NCBI GenBank assembly: GCA_044228875.1
Contig: JBGAUA010000002.1
Coordinates: 1-64,000, forward strand
DNA length: 64,000 bases
Origin: Epilinea sp044228875
GTDB lineage: Bacteria > Chloroflexota > Anaerolineae > Epilineales > Epilineaceae
Direction: 5' to 3'
Positions 53,141 to 61,818 of this stretch are shown here, in pieces; the stretch's first letter is position 1, and every line of letters starts with the position of its first letter. Below the pieces are notes generated by a model that saw only the letters and a list, made by a program, of their open reading frames with translations, was not told the origin of the DNA and made no database searches. Both the position numbers and the translations under genes were made by a program.

Positions 53141-54917
53141 GGATGGCTCCCAAGGTGCGGCCGAGACGACCTTTCGTCAATGGTACCACGGCGTCCCACC
53201 CCTCCACCCGCAACCCGTCCTGTTCCCATGTCCGTCCACGCCGCCAACCCCGCGTCACCAGGGACCGCGCAAGGGCATCGGCCTGCCCGGGCTCCGGACG
53301 GTCGATGATGAACCAGAGGCGGGGAGCCGGGCGCACAGCCGCCAGGAAGGCTGCGAGGTCCTCATCCGGCGAACGGTCGACGGGCGCTCGGCCGACCATC
53401 GCGATGACCGGCGTCTGACCGGGTTTCGGGGGCGGCAGCAGACCCGGATCCAGGCTGTAGTAGTCGAAGGCCGGGGCCGCCGCGTGGGTCAGGTAGAGCG
53501 GCTCGTCCGGCCGGCGCTGGCGGCCCAACCAGGTGAGCGCCGCGCGCAGCGGCTCGCGCGGCACCGCCAGCGCGTCGCTGGCCCTGTCGCGCTGGGGCCA
53601 GAGGAGGCAGAAGGCCAGGAGGGTCGCCGCCACCGCCCCCCGGCCCAGGCCAGGTGCCGCGCGGTCCAGACCGGCCAGGCCCGCCGCCAGGCTGACCAGG
53701 AGCCCGGGGGCCAGGAAGAGAGACCAGCGGTTGCCCAGAGGGTAGAGCCCGGCGATGTCCGCGGTGTAGACCAGAGCTAGACTGGTTGCGACGAGCATGA
53801 CCAGCCTCCGCCCCGCCCCGCGCGAGGCCAGGTCGGGTTCCGCCGTGGTCGCCGGCCGACCCAGGAGGTCGCGCCACAGCAGCGTCGCGCCCCAGAGGGC
53901 CAACAGGCCCAACCCGCCCGCCACCGGCAAGGCCGCGCCGCCGCCGAAGGGCGTGAGAAGGAACACCAGGACCTCTCGCCACAGACGGTCGGCCAGGTAG
54001 TCCAGTTCTTTGACCAGGCCTGTCCCGAAGAGGCGCCGCTGGTTGTGCGGCGTCGTCAGGCGCTCACCCAGGCCCAGGCCGAAAAGGAGCGTCGCCGTCG
54101 TCGCGCAAACCAGGAGATGGCCGGCGAGGGGGCGACGGACAACAGGGCCGATCTCCGGGGACAGTGGTCGGGAGGCGCAGCGCCTCCACCACCACAGCCC
54201 CGCCGCCTGCGCCGCCACCAGGAAGGCCAACCCATAATGCCAGGTCAGTGCGGCGGCCGACAGGCCGCTCAGGCGTCGCCAGTCCGCGGGCCGACCGCGC
54301 CGCAGCACGCCCTCCCCTGCGATCCAGAGGGCGACAGCCATGGTGGCCATGCCGCTGTACTGGTTCAGCTCCTGGCCGTAATGCACCAGCACCGGCGCCG
54401 CGGCGGCCAGGGCCGCGGCGATACGGCCCGTGTCCCGTCCCCAGCGCCGCGCCGTGGCGGCGCCCAGCAGAACCACCAGGGCGGCGCCTGCAAGTGCCGC
54501 CGGCGCCCTGAGCCAGGCCTCCTGTTGCCCCAGGGCCAGCCAGGGCTTGAGCAGAAAGGCCATCAGCGGCGGGTCCTGGTCGATGCCGCGGCCCGTCAGC
54601 AGGAGAGGCCAGCGCAGGCCGGCTCGCTGCCATTCGAGCGCCTCGTCATGCCAGAGGCTGGGCGCCCCCGCCCGCCAGAGCCGCGCGGCCAGGGCGAAGG
54701 CGGCCGCGCCGGCCAGCGTCAGGAAAAAGCCCTGGTGGCCGGAAGCCGGAGGCCGGGGCGCGCCCGTGGTCCCCTCAGCCGAACTGGATGCCCTGCGCCA
54801 GGGGCATGTCGCGGGAATGGTTGATGGTGTTCGTCTGGCGCCGCATGTAGACCTTCCAGCTGTCGGACCCCGACTCGCGACCCCCGCCCGTTTCCTTCTC
54901 GCCGCCAAAGGCCCCAC
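53085..54917 (-). CDS. GT-C/PMT-type membrane glycosyltransferase; start unresolved
   Basis: Up to 610 residues with about ten TM helices. The first loop carries SLWHDEALEWQRAGL and GRGIDQDPPLMAFLL, the acidic D/E signature of PMT/GT39 enzymes; a soluble C-terminal domain of about 150 residues follows. The only in-frame ATG is at 54917, inside the 3' end of the aldehyde dehydrogenase gene; the first 60 residues there are low-quality and Arg-rich. The true start is probably near 54770, at an unusual codon such as CTG. It is downstream of the dehydrogenase in the same direction. Confidence 0.75.
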   Translation of the reverse strand: MGPLAARRKRAGVASRGPTAGRSTCGARRTPSTIPATCPWRRASSSAEGTTGAPRPPASGHQGFFLTLAGAAAFALAARLWRAGAPSLWHDEALEWQRAGLRWPLLLTGRGIDQDPPLMAFLLKPWLALGQQEAWLRAPAALAGAALVVLLGAATARRWGRDTGRIAAALAAAAPVLVHYGQELNQYSGMATMAVALWIAGEGVLRRGRPADWRRLSGLSAAALTWHYGLAFLVAAQAAGLWWWRRCASRPLSPEIGPVVRRPLAGHLLVCATTATLLFGLGLGERLTTPHNQRRLFGTGLVKELDYLADRLWREVLVFLLTPFGGGAALPVAGGLGLLALWGATLLWRDLLGRPATTAEPDLASRGAGRRLVMLVATSLALVYTADIAGLYPLGNRWSLFLAPGLLVSLAAGLAGLDRAAPGLGRGAVAATLLAFCLLWPQRDRASDALAVPREPLRAALTWLGRQRRPDEPLYLTHAAAPAFDYYSLDPGLLPPPKPGQTPVIAMVGRAPVDRSPDEDLAAFLAAVRPAPRLWFIIDRPEPGQADALARSLVTRGWRRGRTWEQDGLRVEGWDAVVPLTKGRLGRTLGAIHVPSPPRQPAVAGLGRHR

Positions 54918-56295
54918 CGATCTCCGCGCCGGAGGTGCCGATGTTGACGTTGGCGATACCGCAGTCCGAGCCGGCGGCCGACAAGAACTGCTCCGCTTCC
55001 AGGAGATCGCGGGTGAAGATGGCGCTGGACAGCCCCTGCGGAACGCCGTTCTGCAAGGCGATGGCCGCTTCCATCGTGTCGTAGGTCAGCAGGTAGAGGA
55101 TGGGGGCGAAGGTCTCTTCGCAGACCATCGGGGTCTGCTGCGGCATGCGGACGATCGACGGCTCGACGAAGTTGGGGCCCAGGTCCGGGCGGCGAGCGCC
55201 GCCCGTCAGCACCGTGCCCCCCTGGGCCGTGGCCGTGGACAGCGCCCGTTCCATGTCCTCCACCGCCCGGCCGTTGACCAGCGGGCCCATCAGGATGCCC
55301 GGCGCGAGCGGGTCGCCGATGGGCACCTGGCGGTAGGCGGCCACCAGCCTCTCGGCCAGCGCGTCGGCCACCGACTCGTGCACGATCAGGCGCCGCGTGG
55401 TCGTGCAGCGCTGGCCCGCCGTGCCCACCGCACCAAAGAGGATCCCGCGCACGGCCAGGTCCAGGTCTGCCTCCGGCGTGACGATGATGGCGTTGTTGCC
55501 GCCCAGCTCCAACAGGCTGCGGGCCAGGCGATCGGCCACCGTGCTGGCCACGTGCCGGCCGACACGCACGGAGCCGGTGAAGCTGATCAGCGGCAGCCGC
55601 CGGTCGGAGAGCATCGGGTCGCCCACCTGGCCGCGCTCGCCGACCACCAGGTTGAAGAGACCCGAGAGGCTGTGATCGGCCATCACCTGGTTGCAGAGAT
55701 GCTGCACCGCCAAGGCGCAGAGCGGTGTCGAGGACGAAGGCTTCCAAACCATCGTGTCGCCGCAGACGGCGGCGAGGGCGGCGTTCCAGGACCAGACCGC
55801 CACCGGAAAGTTGAAGGCCGAGATGATCCCGATGGGGCCGAGCGGATGCCATTGCTCGTACATGCGATGGCCGGGCCGCTCCGAATGCATGGACAGGCCG
55901 TAGAGCTGGCGGGAGAGGCCCACCGCGAAGTCGCAGATGTCGATCATCTCCTGGACCTCGCCCAGGCCCTCGGCGCGGATCTTGCCCATCTCCAGGCTGA
56001 CGAGTTCGCCCAGGGGTTCGGCCGCAGCGCGCAGCACCTCGCCCAGATCCCGGATCACCAGTCCCCGCCTGGGGGCCGGGAGCAGGCGCCAGGTCTGGAA
56101 GGCCGCGTCGGCTGCCTGGGCCACCCGCTCATAGGTGGCGCGGGTCGCCTGGGCCACCGTGGCGATGGGCTCGCCGGTCGCGGGGTTGTAGGAGACCAGC
56201 GCCGTGCCGGCCGGATCCTCGATCCAGCCGTCGGGACCGAGGCAGGCACCAGGGTTGTGTTCCGCCAGGCCGAGCCTGGCAAGGAGGGTGTTCAT
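54775..56295 (-). CDS. ALDH7-family aldehyde dehydrogenase (aminoadipic semialdehyde dehydrogenase-like)
   Basis: 506 residues. Catalytic C297 (GTAGQRCTTTRR) and general base E263 (LLELGG); NAD-binding FNFPVAVWSWN and FTGSVRVGR. The C-terminal NIGTSGAEIGGAFGGEKETG and SGSDSWKVYMRRQTNTIN are the antiquitin (ALDH7A1/AmaB) signature, so alpha-aminoadipic semialdehyde or a related aldehyde of lysine degradation is likely. AAGGAG precedes the ATG, and a TAGAAT box lies at 56337-56332. Confidence 0.9.
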   Translation of the reverse strand: MNTLLARLGLAEHNPGACLGPDGWIEDPAGTALVSYNPATGEPIATVAQATRATYERVAQAADAAFQTWRLLPAPRRGLVIRDLGEVLRAAAEPLGELVSLEMGKIRAEGLGEVQEMIDICDFAVGLSRQLYGLSMHSERPGHRMYEQWHPLGPIGIISAFNFPVAVWSWNAALAAVCGDTMVWKPSSSTPLCALAVQHLCNQVMADHSLSGLFNLVVGERGQVGDPMLSDRRLPLISFTGSVRVGRHVASTVADRLARSLLELGGNNAIIVTPEADLDLAVRGILFGAVGTAGQRCTTTRRLIVHESVADALAERLVAAYRQVPIGDPLAPGILMGPLVNGRAVEDMERALSTATAQGGTVLTGGARRPDLGPNFVEPSIVRMPQQTPMVCEETFAPILYLLTYDTMEAAIALQNGVPQGLSSAIFTRDLLEAEQFLSAAGSDCGIANVNIGTSGAEIGGAFGGEKETGGGRESGSDSWKVYMRRQTNTINHSRDMPLAQGIQFG

Positions 56296-56331
56296 CGGCG
56301 GGGGCTCCTTCTGATCCGTGATGGAACGGGC

Positions 56332-56337
56332 ATTCTA
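56332..56337 (-). promoter_or_regulatory. Aldehyde dehydrogenase promoter (-10 element)
   Basis: TAGAAT on the minus strand (56337-56332), giving a leader of about 30 bases that contains AAGGAG. The -35 is weak. Confidence 0.45.
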
Positions 56338-56510
56338 GCACGCGGCCAGGGCGCCGAAGTGGCCCGGCGGGACGCTCTTGCAACGCCCGCCCACTATGCT
56401 GCGGGCACGAAGGGATGGCTGTCCATTCCTGCACCCGACCCTGAACGAACCCTCGCTGAACGGATCCCTGCAACCTCTCCATCCGCCATGAACCTAGGAG
56501 ACCCGCGTCC

Positions 56511-57107
56511 ATGAACGCCCGATCGGTGGTCGACACCGCGCATGTCCGCAGTGCCTTGCGTCAACTGGCGCGCCATTACAGCCCCGCTCGCAATCCCCTG
56601 GCCGATCTGGTCTGCGTGAGGCTGTCTGTGCGCCGCAGCGGCTTCGAGCCTACGCTTGAGGCCCGGGAATTCGCGTTGGGTCGCATGTTGAGCGAGACCG
56701 TGACCGGCGAGCTCGAGCGCCTGCGCCGGCAGACCGGTGCAGGCAGCGTCGGGTCACCGCGGGATCTGCGCCACTGGCCGATCGTCGCGCGCATTCGCGC
56801 CGACTTCGAGAAGGACCATCCAGAACTGGAGGCATGGAGCAGTGTCTACCACCTCTATCTGCGCCCGGACCTGAACCTCGGCCTCATCGACCTGACGGAG
56901 ATCGTGCCCGGGCGCTGTCGGCGCACGGTGCAGCGTCGCCTTCAGCGGGGCATCCAAGCGCTGGCGGACCGGCTGCTCGTCGCCGAACATGAGGCGCGCC
57001 AGCATCCCGCGGCCGCGGACTGGTCCTTGCTCGCCCGCTGGGAGCAACCTTCCCGGGGCGGGGGCGAGATGCTGGCGGTGGCTGAGGAACGGCTTGGTGC
57101 CGGTTGA
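56511..57107 (+). CDS. Hypothetical protein with a possible HTH segment
   Basis: 198 residues; ATG 56511 follows AGGAGA. It is helical and Arg/Leu-rich. The stretch DLTEIVPGRCRRTVQRRLQRGIQALADRLL (about 129-158) resembles a sigma-region-4 or GerE-like HTH followed by a coiled coil. I do not recognise the family. It is divergent from the aldehyde dehydrogenase gene and convergent with typA. Confidence 0.6.
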   Translation: MNARSVVDTAHVRSALRQLARHYSPARNPLADLVCVRLSVRRSGFEPTLEAREFALGRMLSETVTGELERLRRQTGAGSVGSPRDLRHWPIVARIRADFEKDHPELEAWSSVYHLYLRPDLNLGLIDLTEIVPGRCRRTVQRRLQRGIQALADRLLVAEHEARQHPAAADWSLLARWEQPSRGGGEMLAVAEERLGAG

Positions 57108-57160
57108 ACCCAGGGCCCGCGCCGGGGAGCGCGACGCGGCGCCAGCTCCCGACGGCGTGG

Positions 57161-58999
57161 TCAGCTCAAGGCTTCGGCCAGCGCGTAGCGGGCGCGCTTC
57201 TCGCCCTTCTGGCGCTTCTCGGCGTCCAGTTCGCGCTTGCGCAGGCGCAGGCTCAGCGGGGTGACCTCCACCAGCTCGTCCGGCCCGATATACTCGATGG
57301 CTTCGTCCAGGCTGAGCCGGATGGGCGGCGTCAGGGCGATGCCCTCTTCGGCGATGGACTTGCGGTGGTTGGTGACATGCTTCTTGCGGCAGACGTTGAC
57401 GACCAGGTCGCCGGCTTTCGGCCGTCGGCCGACGATCTGCCCGGCATAGACGTCGACACCGGGCTCGATGAAAAGGTCGCCGCGATCCTGGACCATGTTC
57501 AGGGCATAGCTCGTGACCAGACCGGTCTCATGGGCCACCAGGGACCCCTGCTCGCGGTGCTCGATCTCCCCTGACCAGGGACGGTAGGCGTTGAAGATGG
57601 TGTGGATGACACCGGTGCCCCGGGTCGCGGTCAGGAAGGAGCCGCGGAAGCCCAGCAGCCCGCGGGTGGGAACGATGTAGGTCAGGGAGATGGCGCCGTC
57701 GCCGGTGGGCTGCATGGCCTGCATCTCCGCGCGGCGGCGGCCCAGCATCTCCACCACCACGCCTACATGCTCCTCGGCCACCTCGATGAAGGCCTCCTCG
57801 TAGGGCTCGTGGAGCTTGCCGTCCACCTCGTGGGTGATGACCTCCGGATTGCCCACCGCCAACTCGTAACCCTCGCGCCGCATCGTCTCCACCAGGATCG
57901 ACAGGTGCAGCTCGCCGCGGCCGCTGACCAGGAAGGTGTCGGCGCTGTCGCCGGGCTCCACGCGCAGGGAGACGTTGCGCTCCAGTTCCCGCTGCAGCCG
58001 GTCGCCGATGACGCGGCTGGTGATGTGCTTGCCCTCCCGCCCAGCGAGAGGGCTGTTGTTGACCATGATGGACATGCGCAGCGTCGGCTCCTCGACCCGG
58101 ATGGGGGGCAGGGCGCGCGGCGCTTGCGGATCGGCAATGGTCTCGCCGATCGCCACGTCCGAGAGCCCGGTGAGGGCGACGATTTCGCCGCTCTCGGCCT
58201 GCTCGACGGCATGGCGACCCAGGTTCTCGAAGACGAAGAGCTCAGCTGAACGGCCACGCCTCACCGGCTTGTCCGGCTCGAGGATCGCCAGTTCCTGGCC
58301 TCGGCGGATCCGGCCGGCGCTGAGCCGGCCGATGGCGATTCGGCCTTTGTAATCGTCGTAGTCGAGGCTGGTGACCAGCATCTGAAGCGGCTCGTCAGGG
58401 GCCACCTGCGGGCCCGGAAGCTCCAGGATGGTCTCGAAGAGCGGCCGCAGGTCCTCGCCGAGCTGTGTCGGATCCAACGTTGCGGTGCCGGCCAGGGCGC
58501 GGGCATACACCACCGTGAAATCGGACTGCTCCTCAGAGGCGCCCAGGTCGATGAAGAGGTCGAAGGTGGCATCGACCACCACCTCGGGCCGGGCCTGTGG
58601 GCGGTCCATCTTGTTGACCACCACGATGGCTTTGTGGCCCAGGGCCAAGGCCTTGCGCAGCACGAAACGGGTCTGTGGCATCGGACCCTCGACGGCGTCC
58701 ACCAAGAGGAGCACCCCGTCGACCATGTTGAGCACCCGCTCCACCTCGCCTCCGAAGTCGGCGTGGCCCGGTGTGTCCAAGATGTTGATCTTGGTGCCTT
58801 GGTAGCGAATGGCCGTGTTCTTGGCCAGGATGGTGATGCCGCGCTCGCGCTCCAGGTCGCCGGAATCCATGATGCGGTCCTGCACCACCTGCTTGGAATG
58901 GAACACATCGGTCTGCCGCAGCATGGCATCGACCAGGGTGGTCTTGCCGTGGTCGACGTGCGCGATGATGGCGATGTTTCGGATGTCCTGACGACGCAT
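57161..58999 (-). CDS. typA: GTP-binding protein TypA/BipA
   Basis: 612 residues from ATG 58999 (MRRQDIRNIAIIAHVDHGKTT). G1 AHVDHGKTTL (13-22), G2 ERERGITI, G3 DTPGH and G4 NKMD. EF-G-like domains III and V and the BipA C-terminal domain follow. Ribosome-binding translational GTPase that helps 50S assembly and stress growth. The frame is open to 59770 but antisense to tetR there; the conserved start is at 58999. Confidence 0.95.
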   Translation of the reverse strand: MRRQDIRNIAIIAHVDHGKTTLVDAMLRQTDVFHSKQVVQDRIMDSGDLERERGITILAKNTAIRYQGTKINILDTPGHADFGGEVERVLNMVDGVLLLVDAVEGPMPQTRFVLRKALALGHKAIVVVNKMDRPQARPEVVVDATFDLFIDLGASEEQSDFTVVYARALAGTATLDPTQLGEDLRPLFETILELPGPQVAPDEPLQMLVTSLDYDDYKGRIAIGRLSAGRIRRGQELAILEPDKPVRRGRSAELFVFENLGRHAVEQAESGEIVALTGLSDVAIGETIADPQAPRALPPIRVEEPTLRMSIMVNNSPLAGREGKHITSRVIGDRLQRELERNVSLRVEPGDSADTFLVSGRGELHLSILVETMRREGYELAVGNPEVITHEVDGKLHEPYEEAFIEVAEEHVGVVVEMLGRRRAEMQAMQPTGDGAISLTYIVPTRGLLGFRGSFLTATRGTGVIHTIFNAYRPWSGEIEHREQGSLVAHETGLVTSYALNMVQDRGDLFIEPGVDVYAGQIVGRRPKAGDLVVNVCRKKHVTNHRKSIAEEGIALTPPIRLSLDEAIEYIGPDELVEVTPLSLRLRKRELDAEKRQKGEKRARYALAEALS

Positions 59000-59111
59000 G
59001 GTTGAGAAGCCTTTGGAACAGTTCAACGAGGGGCGTAGAGAGAGACGACGGCGGACCGCCAACCGCATAACCATAGCATGACGGGGCTGTGTTGGGCGCC
59101 AAGCCGGTGCA

Positions 59112-59146
59112 TTGACACCGCCGCGGCGCGGCGCTAGCATGGGTTC
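59112..59146 (+). promoter_or_regulatory. Leaderless tetR promoter
   Basis: Consensus TTGACA (59112-59117), 17-base spacer, TAGCAT (59135-59140) and six bases to the ATG at 59147. The start codon should be at or next to the transcript 5' end. This is the clearest leaderless promoter in the window. Confidence 0.75.
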
Positions 59147-59785
59147 ATGCATCCGAATGAGACAGATCAGCCGATCGACCGCCCCGATACCCGCGAGCGG
59201 CTTGTGCGGGCGACGTTGGAGGTCATCTACGAGGAGGGCTACGACCAGGCGACCACCCGGCGCATCGCCGAACGCGCCAGTGTAAACCTCCAGCTGATCC
59301 AGTACCACTTCAAGGGCAAGGAAGGCCTGATCGCCACAGCTCAGGAGCAGGCGCGTCTGCGCTACATGACCCTCCTGGAGCCGGCCGTCCTGGCCGCCCC
59401 GGACCTGAAAGGCGCCATCCGGGCCGGAATCGCCTTGACCTGGGACCAGGCCCGGTCCCATCCGGAGCTCATGCAGCCGGACCTGCTCCTGCAGATACGA
59501 CGCGCCAGTGGGCAAGCTCCGGGGCATGACCTGCCGGCCCGGGAGACCCAAGTCGATCTCTCCCGCCTCTTGGATCGGGTGAGATCCCGGACCGGCGAGC
59601 GGCTGGCTGTTCCCATCGCCCCGTTCATCCTGCTCATGATGAGCGGAACGGCGGGCCTCTTGATGGAGTACCGCATCTCGGGCGACGACGCGACGATCGG
59701 CGCCGCCTTTGCGCTGTTGGCCGAGCGTCTGGAGGGTCTCGTCCAGAGCGGTCCCGACGAAAGACCTCACCGGTCCGCGTCGTAG
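59147..59785 (+). CDS. TetR-family transcriptional regulator
   Basis: 212 residues. The N-terminal HTH is typical: TRERLVRATLEVIYEEGYDQATTRRIAERASVNLQLIQYHFKGKEGL (about 15-61). The C-terminal ligand/dimer domain is helical. Target and ligand are unknown. It is divergent from typA and could regulate it or itself. The start is leaderless. Confidence 0.88.
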   Translation: MHPNETDQPIDRPDTRERLVRATLEVIYEEGYDQATTRRIAERASVNLQLIQYHFKGKEGLIATAQEQARLRYMTLLEPAVLAAPDLKGAIRAGIALTWDQARSHPELMQPDLLLQIRRASGQAPGHDLPARETQVDLSRLLDRVRSRTGERLAVPIAPFILLMMSGTAGLLMEYRISGDDATIGAAFALLAERLEGLVQSGPDERPHRSAS

Positions 59786-60173
59786 AGGTGGCCGGCAACT
59801 GATAGCCGGCCTCCGGCGGTGAACCTCAATGCGTCAGGTCCACTCTGCCAGCGCTGGAAAACGGATCGCATCGGCGCGTTAACGGGGGGAGGCGGGGCCT
59901 TTGGCCACGCCTCCCCGTGCGCTGTCGTCGGTCGATAGTTGTCGGGTCTGCATGTGGGAGGACCGACGAATCCCACCAACCCTCGATCGCGATTCCCGGA
60001 TGGCCTGGACCGTCGCGACAGCAGCCGCGATATCCACGAGCCTCCGAAATCAACTACGGCATCATCCTGAAGTTGGTAACCTGCTCCGTATCACCGGAGT
60101 CTCTTCCTCTAACCACGCACAATGATAGGTGGTTTCAACGTGACTGCCAAGCGGTTACACGTCGGGCCGGTTG
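59786..60173. other. Intergenic region with possible tetR terminator
   Basis: 388 bases between convergent genes. An imperfect G+C-rich hairpin lies at 59886-59916 (GGGGAGGCG/CGCCTCCCC with an inner GGCC-TTT-GGCC). Nothing else was recognised. Confidence 0.45.
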
Positions 60174-60686
60174 TCATGCGGCGCGGTTGCGCAGGATCCG
60201 GCGGGTGATCAGGGCGCGGTAGGCGAAGAGCAGCGGCATGCCGAGCCACATCGCCAGCCCGACGGGCAGCCACAACCAGTGCCGGCGGAGCCGCGCCTCC
60301 ACATGGTCTTCGATCCAGGTTCGGTCGCGGCCTTCGGCCACGAAGCGGTGCTCGTGCCGCCAAAGGTCAAAGGGGCCCTCAAGTTGTGTATCGACAAAGC
60401 CGCCTTCGCTGACGTCGCTGATCCGCGCCGTCCAGTTGACGGGCAGCAGCCCGCCCAGCCTCAAGGTGAACCGCATCTCGTCGCCCTCGCCAAGGACGGC
60501 CGGTGCATGGCGCAGCACGACGACGATGCCCGGCGGCGTGATGGCCGCCATGCTGTCGGAGCGGGCATGGAAATCGGCCACCCGCGCCAGCGCCGCGTCC
60601 ACCACGAACCGGTGGCGATAGCGGAGCAGGCGACCAGGGTGAAGGGTTTTCGCGGTCAAGGGCGCCGTCGACCTCCCAGCCGTCAT
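60174..60686 (-). CDS. SRPBCC-family (polyketide cyclase/START-like) protein
   Basis: 170 residues from ATG 60686, which overlaps the stop of the upstream SDR gene (ATGA). The N-terminal part reads like an SRPBCC ligand-binding domain (DAALARVADFHARSD, EMRFTLRLGGLLPVNWTARI, FVDTQLEGPFDLWRHEHRF). A hydrophobic C-terminal helix (LWLPVGLAMWLGMPLLFAY) suggests membrane association. SRPBCC genes are often paired with TIGR01777 SDR genes, as here. Confidence 0.78.
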   Translation of the reverse strand: MTAGRSTAPLTAKTLHPGRLLRYRHRFVVDAALARVADFHARSDSMAAITPPGIVVVLRHAPAVLGEGDEMRFTLRLGGLLPVNWTARISDVSEGGFVDTQLEGPFDLWRHEHRFVAEGRDRTWIEDHVEARLRRHWLWLPVGLAMWLGMPLLFAYRALITRRILRNRAA

Positions 60687-61594
60687 GCCAGGATGTCCTG
60701 CAACGCTTCCTGCGCATGGGTGAAACGGAAGGCGTAGCCGGCCGCGAGCAGCCGCGCAGGCGCCACCTGCTGGCCTTCGAGCAGGATCATCGCCATCTCG
60801 CCCAGGGCGAGGCGCAGGGCCGGCGCCGGCGCCGGCAGGAGGGCGGGGCGATGCAAGGCCCGCCCGAGGGCGCGTGAGAAGGCGGCATTGTCGAGTTGCT
60901 CCGGCGCCGCAAGGTTGTAGGCGCCGCTCGTGTCCTGCCGGTCGATCAAGAACCGGATCGCGCCGACAACATCGGCGATATGGATCCAGGGGAAGGGCTG
61001 CCGGCCGCTGCCCAAGGGCCCCCCGACGAAGCAGCGGAAAGGCAGCAGCATCCGCGGCAGCGCGCCGCCTTCCCCACTCAGAACGATACCGATGCGCGTG
61101 GCCACGCGCCGAACGCCCAAGGACTCCACCGCCGCGGTGGAGTCCTCCCAGTCGTGGCAGACGGAAGCCAGGAAGTCGTCGCCGGCGGGTGCTTCCTCCG
61201 TGAGCGGGCCGCTCTGTCGGGTTCCGTAGTAGCCCGCGCCGACGGCTTGCACGAGGCAGCGCGGCCGATCGCCGATCTGTTCGATCGCTGCCACCAAGGC
61301 CCGTCCGGCCCGGACCCGGCTGTCGCGGATGACCGCCTTTCGTGCCGCGGACCAACGGGCATCCGCCACACCCGCCCCGGCCAGGTTGACCACGGCATCG
61401 CAGCCGGACAGCCTTTCGGCCCAAGCCCCCGGGTTCGCGGGATCCCAGGCAGCGACCGCGACGCCCTGGTCGGGCTTTAGCGCGTGTCGCGCCGGGTCGC
61501 GCGACAGGATGGTCACCTGGTGGCCATCCTGCGCCAGGTCGGCGCTCAGAGCCCGGCCGATCAAGCCGGTCCCTCCGGTGATGACGATGTGCAT
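60683..61594 (-). CDS. TIGR01777-type SDR protein (YfcH-like)
   Basis: 303 residues from ATG 61594, after a strong AGGAGGAGGTG site; the longer frame to 61711 would overlap a promoter. MHIVITGGTGLIG is the NAD(P)-binding start, followed by AVVNLAGAG, YYGTRQSGPLTEE and a DUF1731-like C-terminus (ARLLAAGYAFRF). The function is unknown. It is divergent from the CarH-like regulator and coupled to the SRPBCC gene. Confidence 0.86.
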   Translation of the reverse strand: MHIVITGGTGLIGRALSADLAQDGHQVTILSRDPARHALKPDQGVAVAAWDPANPGAWAERLSGCDAVVNLAGAGVADARWSAARKAVIRDSRVRAGRALVAAIEQIGDRPRCLVQAVGAGYYGTRQSGPLTEEAPAGDDFLASVCHDWEDSTAAVESLGVRRVATRIGIVLSGEGGALPRMLLPFRCFVGGPLGSGRQPFPWIHIADVVGAIRFLIDRQDTSGAYNLAAPEQLDNAAFSRALGRALHRPALLPAPAPALRLALGEMAMILLEGQQVAPARLLAAGYAFRFTHAQEALQDILA

Positions 61595-61709
61595 GATCTC
61601 ACCTCCTCCTAAGCTGTTGACCGACAGGATTTCGGAGGACGGGGCCGGAGGCGGCCCGCTATCCCTCGCTATGCTGCCACGGAGTGGACTGCCCGTGATG
61701 GGCGCGATC

Positions 61710-61739
61710 ATGATAACGTTTCGATGCCCCTATCGCCAA
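61710..61739 (-). promoter_or_regulatory. Promoter of the SDR-SRPBCC operon
   Basis: On the minus strand TTGGCG (61739-61734), an 18-base spacer and TATCAT (61715-61710); the predicted leader is about 110 bases. Confidence 0.55.
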
Positions 61740-61768
61740 GACACCCTGGGCAATAGCTCCACAAATCC

Positions 61769-61797
61769 TTGACGGCGCCGACCGTCAACCGTACAGT
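61769..61797 (+). promoter_or_regulatory. CarH-like gene promoter with embedded inverted repeat
   Basis: TTGACG (61769-61774), 17-base spacer and TACAGT (61792-61797). A 7-bp inverted repeat TTGACGG-N6-CCGTCAA (61769-61788) covers the -35 and spacer, a fitting place for an autoregulatory operator. Confidence 0.65.
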
Positions 61798-61818
61798 GAT
61801 TCCCGGTACCAGCAACCC

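Noticed and set aside
57125..57150. GGGAGC/GCTCCC repeat between convergent genes as a terminator
   Set aside because: Only six base pairs with a long loop; too weak to call.
58999..59770. Long N-terminal extension of typA antisense to tetR
   Set aside because: Conserved TypA begins at MRRQDIRNIAII; the extension is the complement of the tetR gene.
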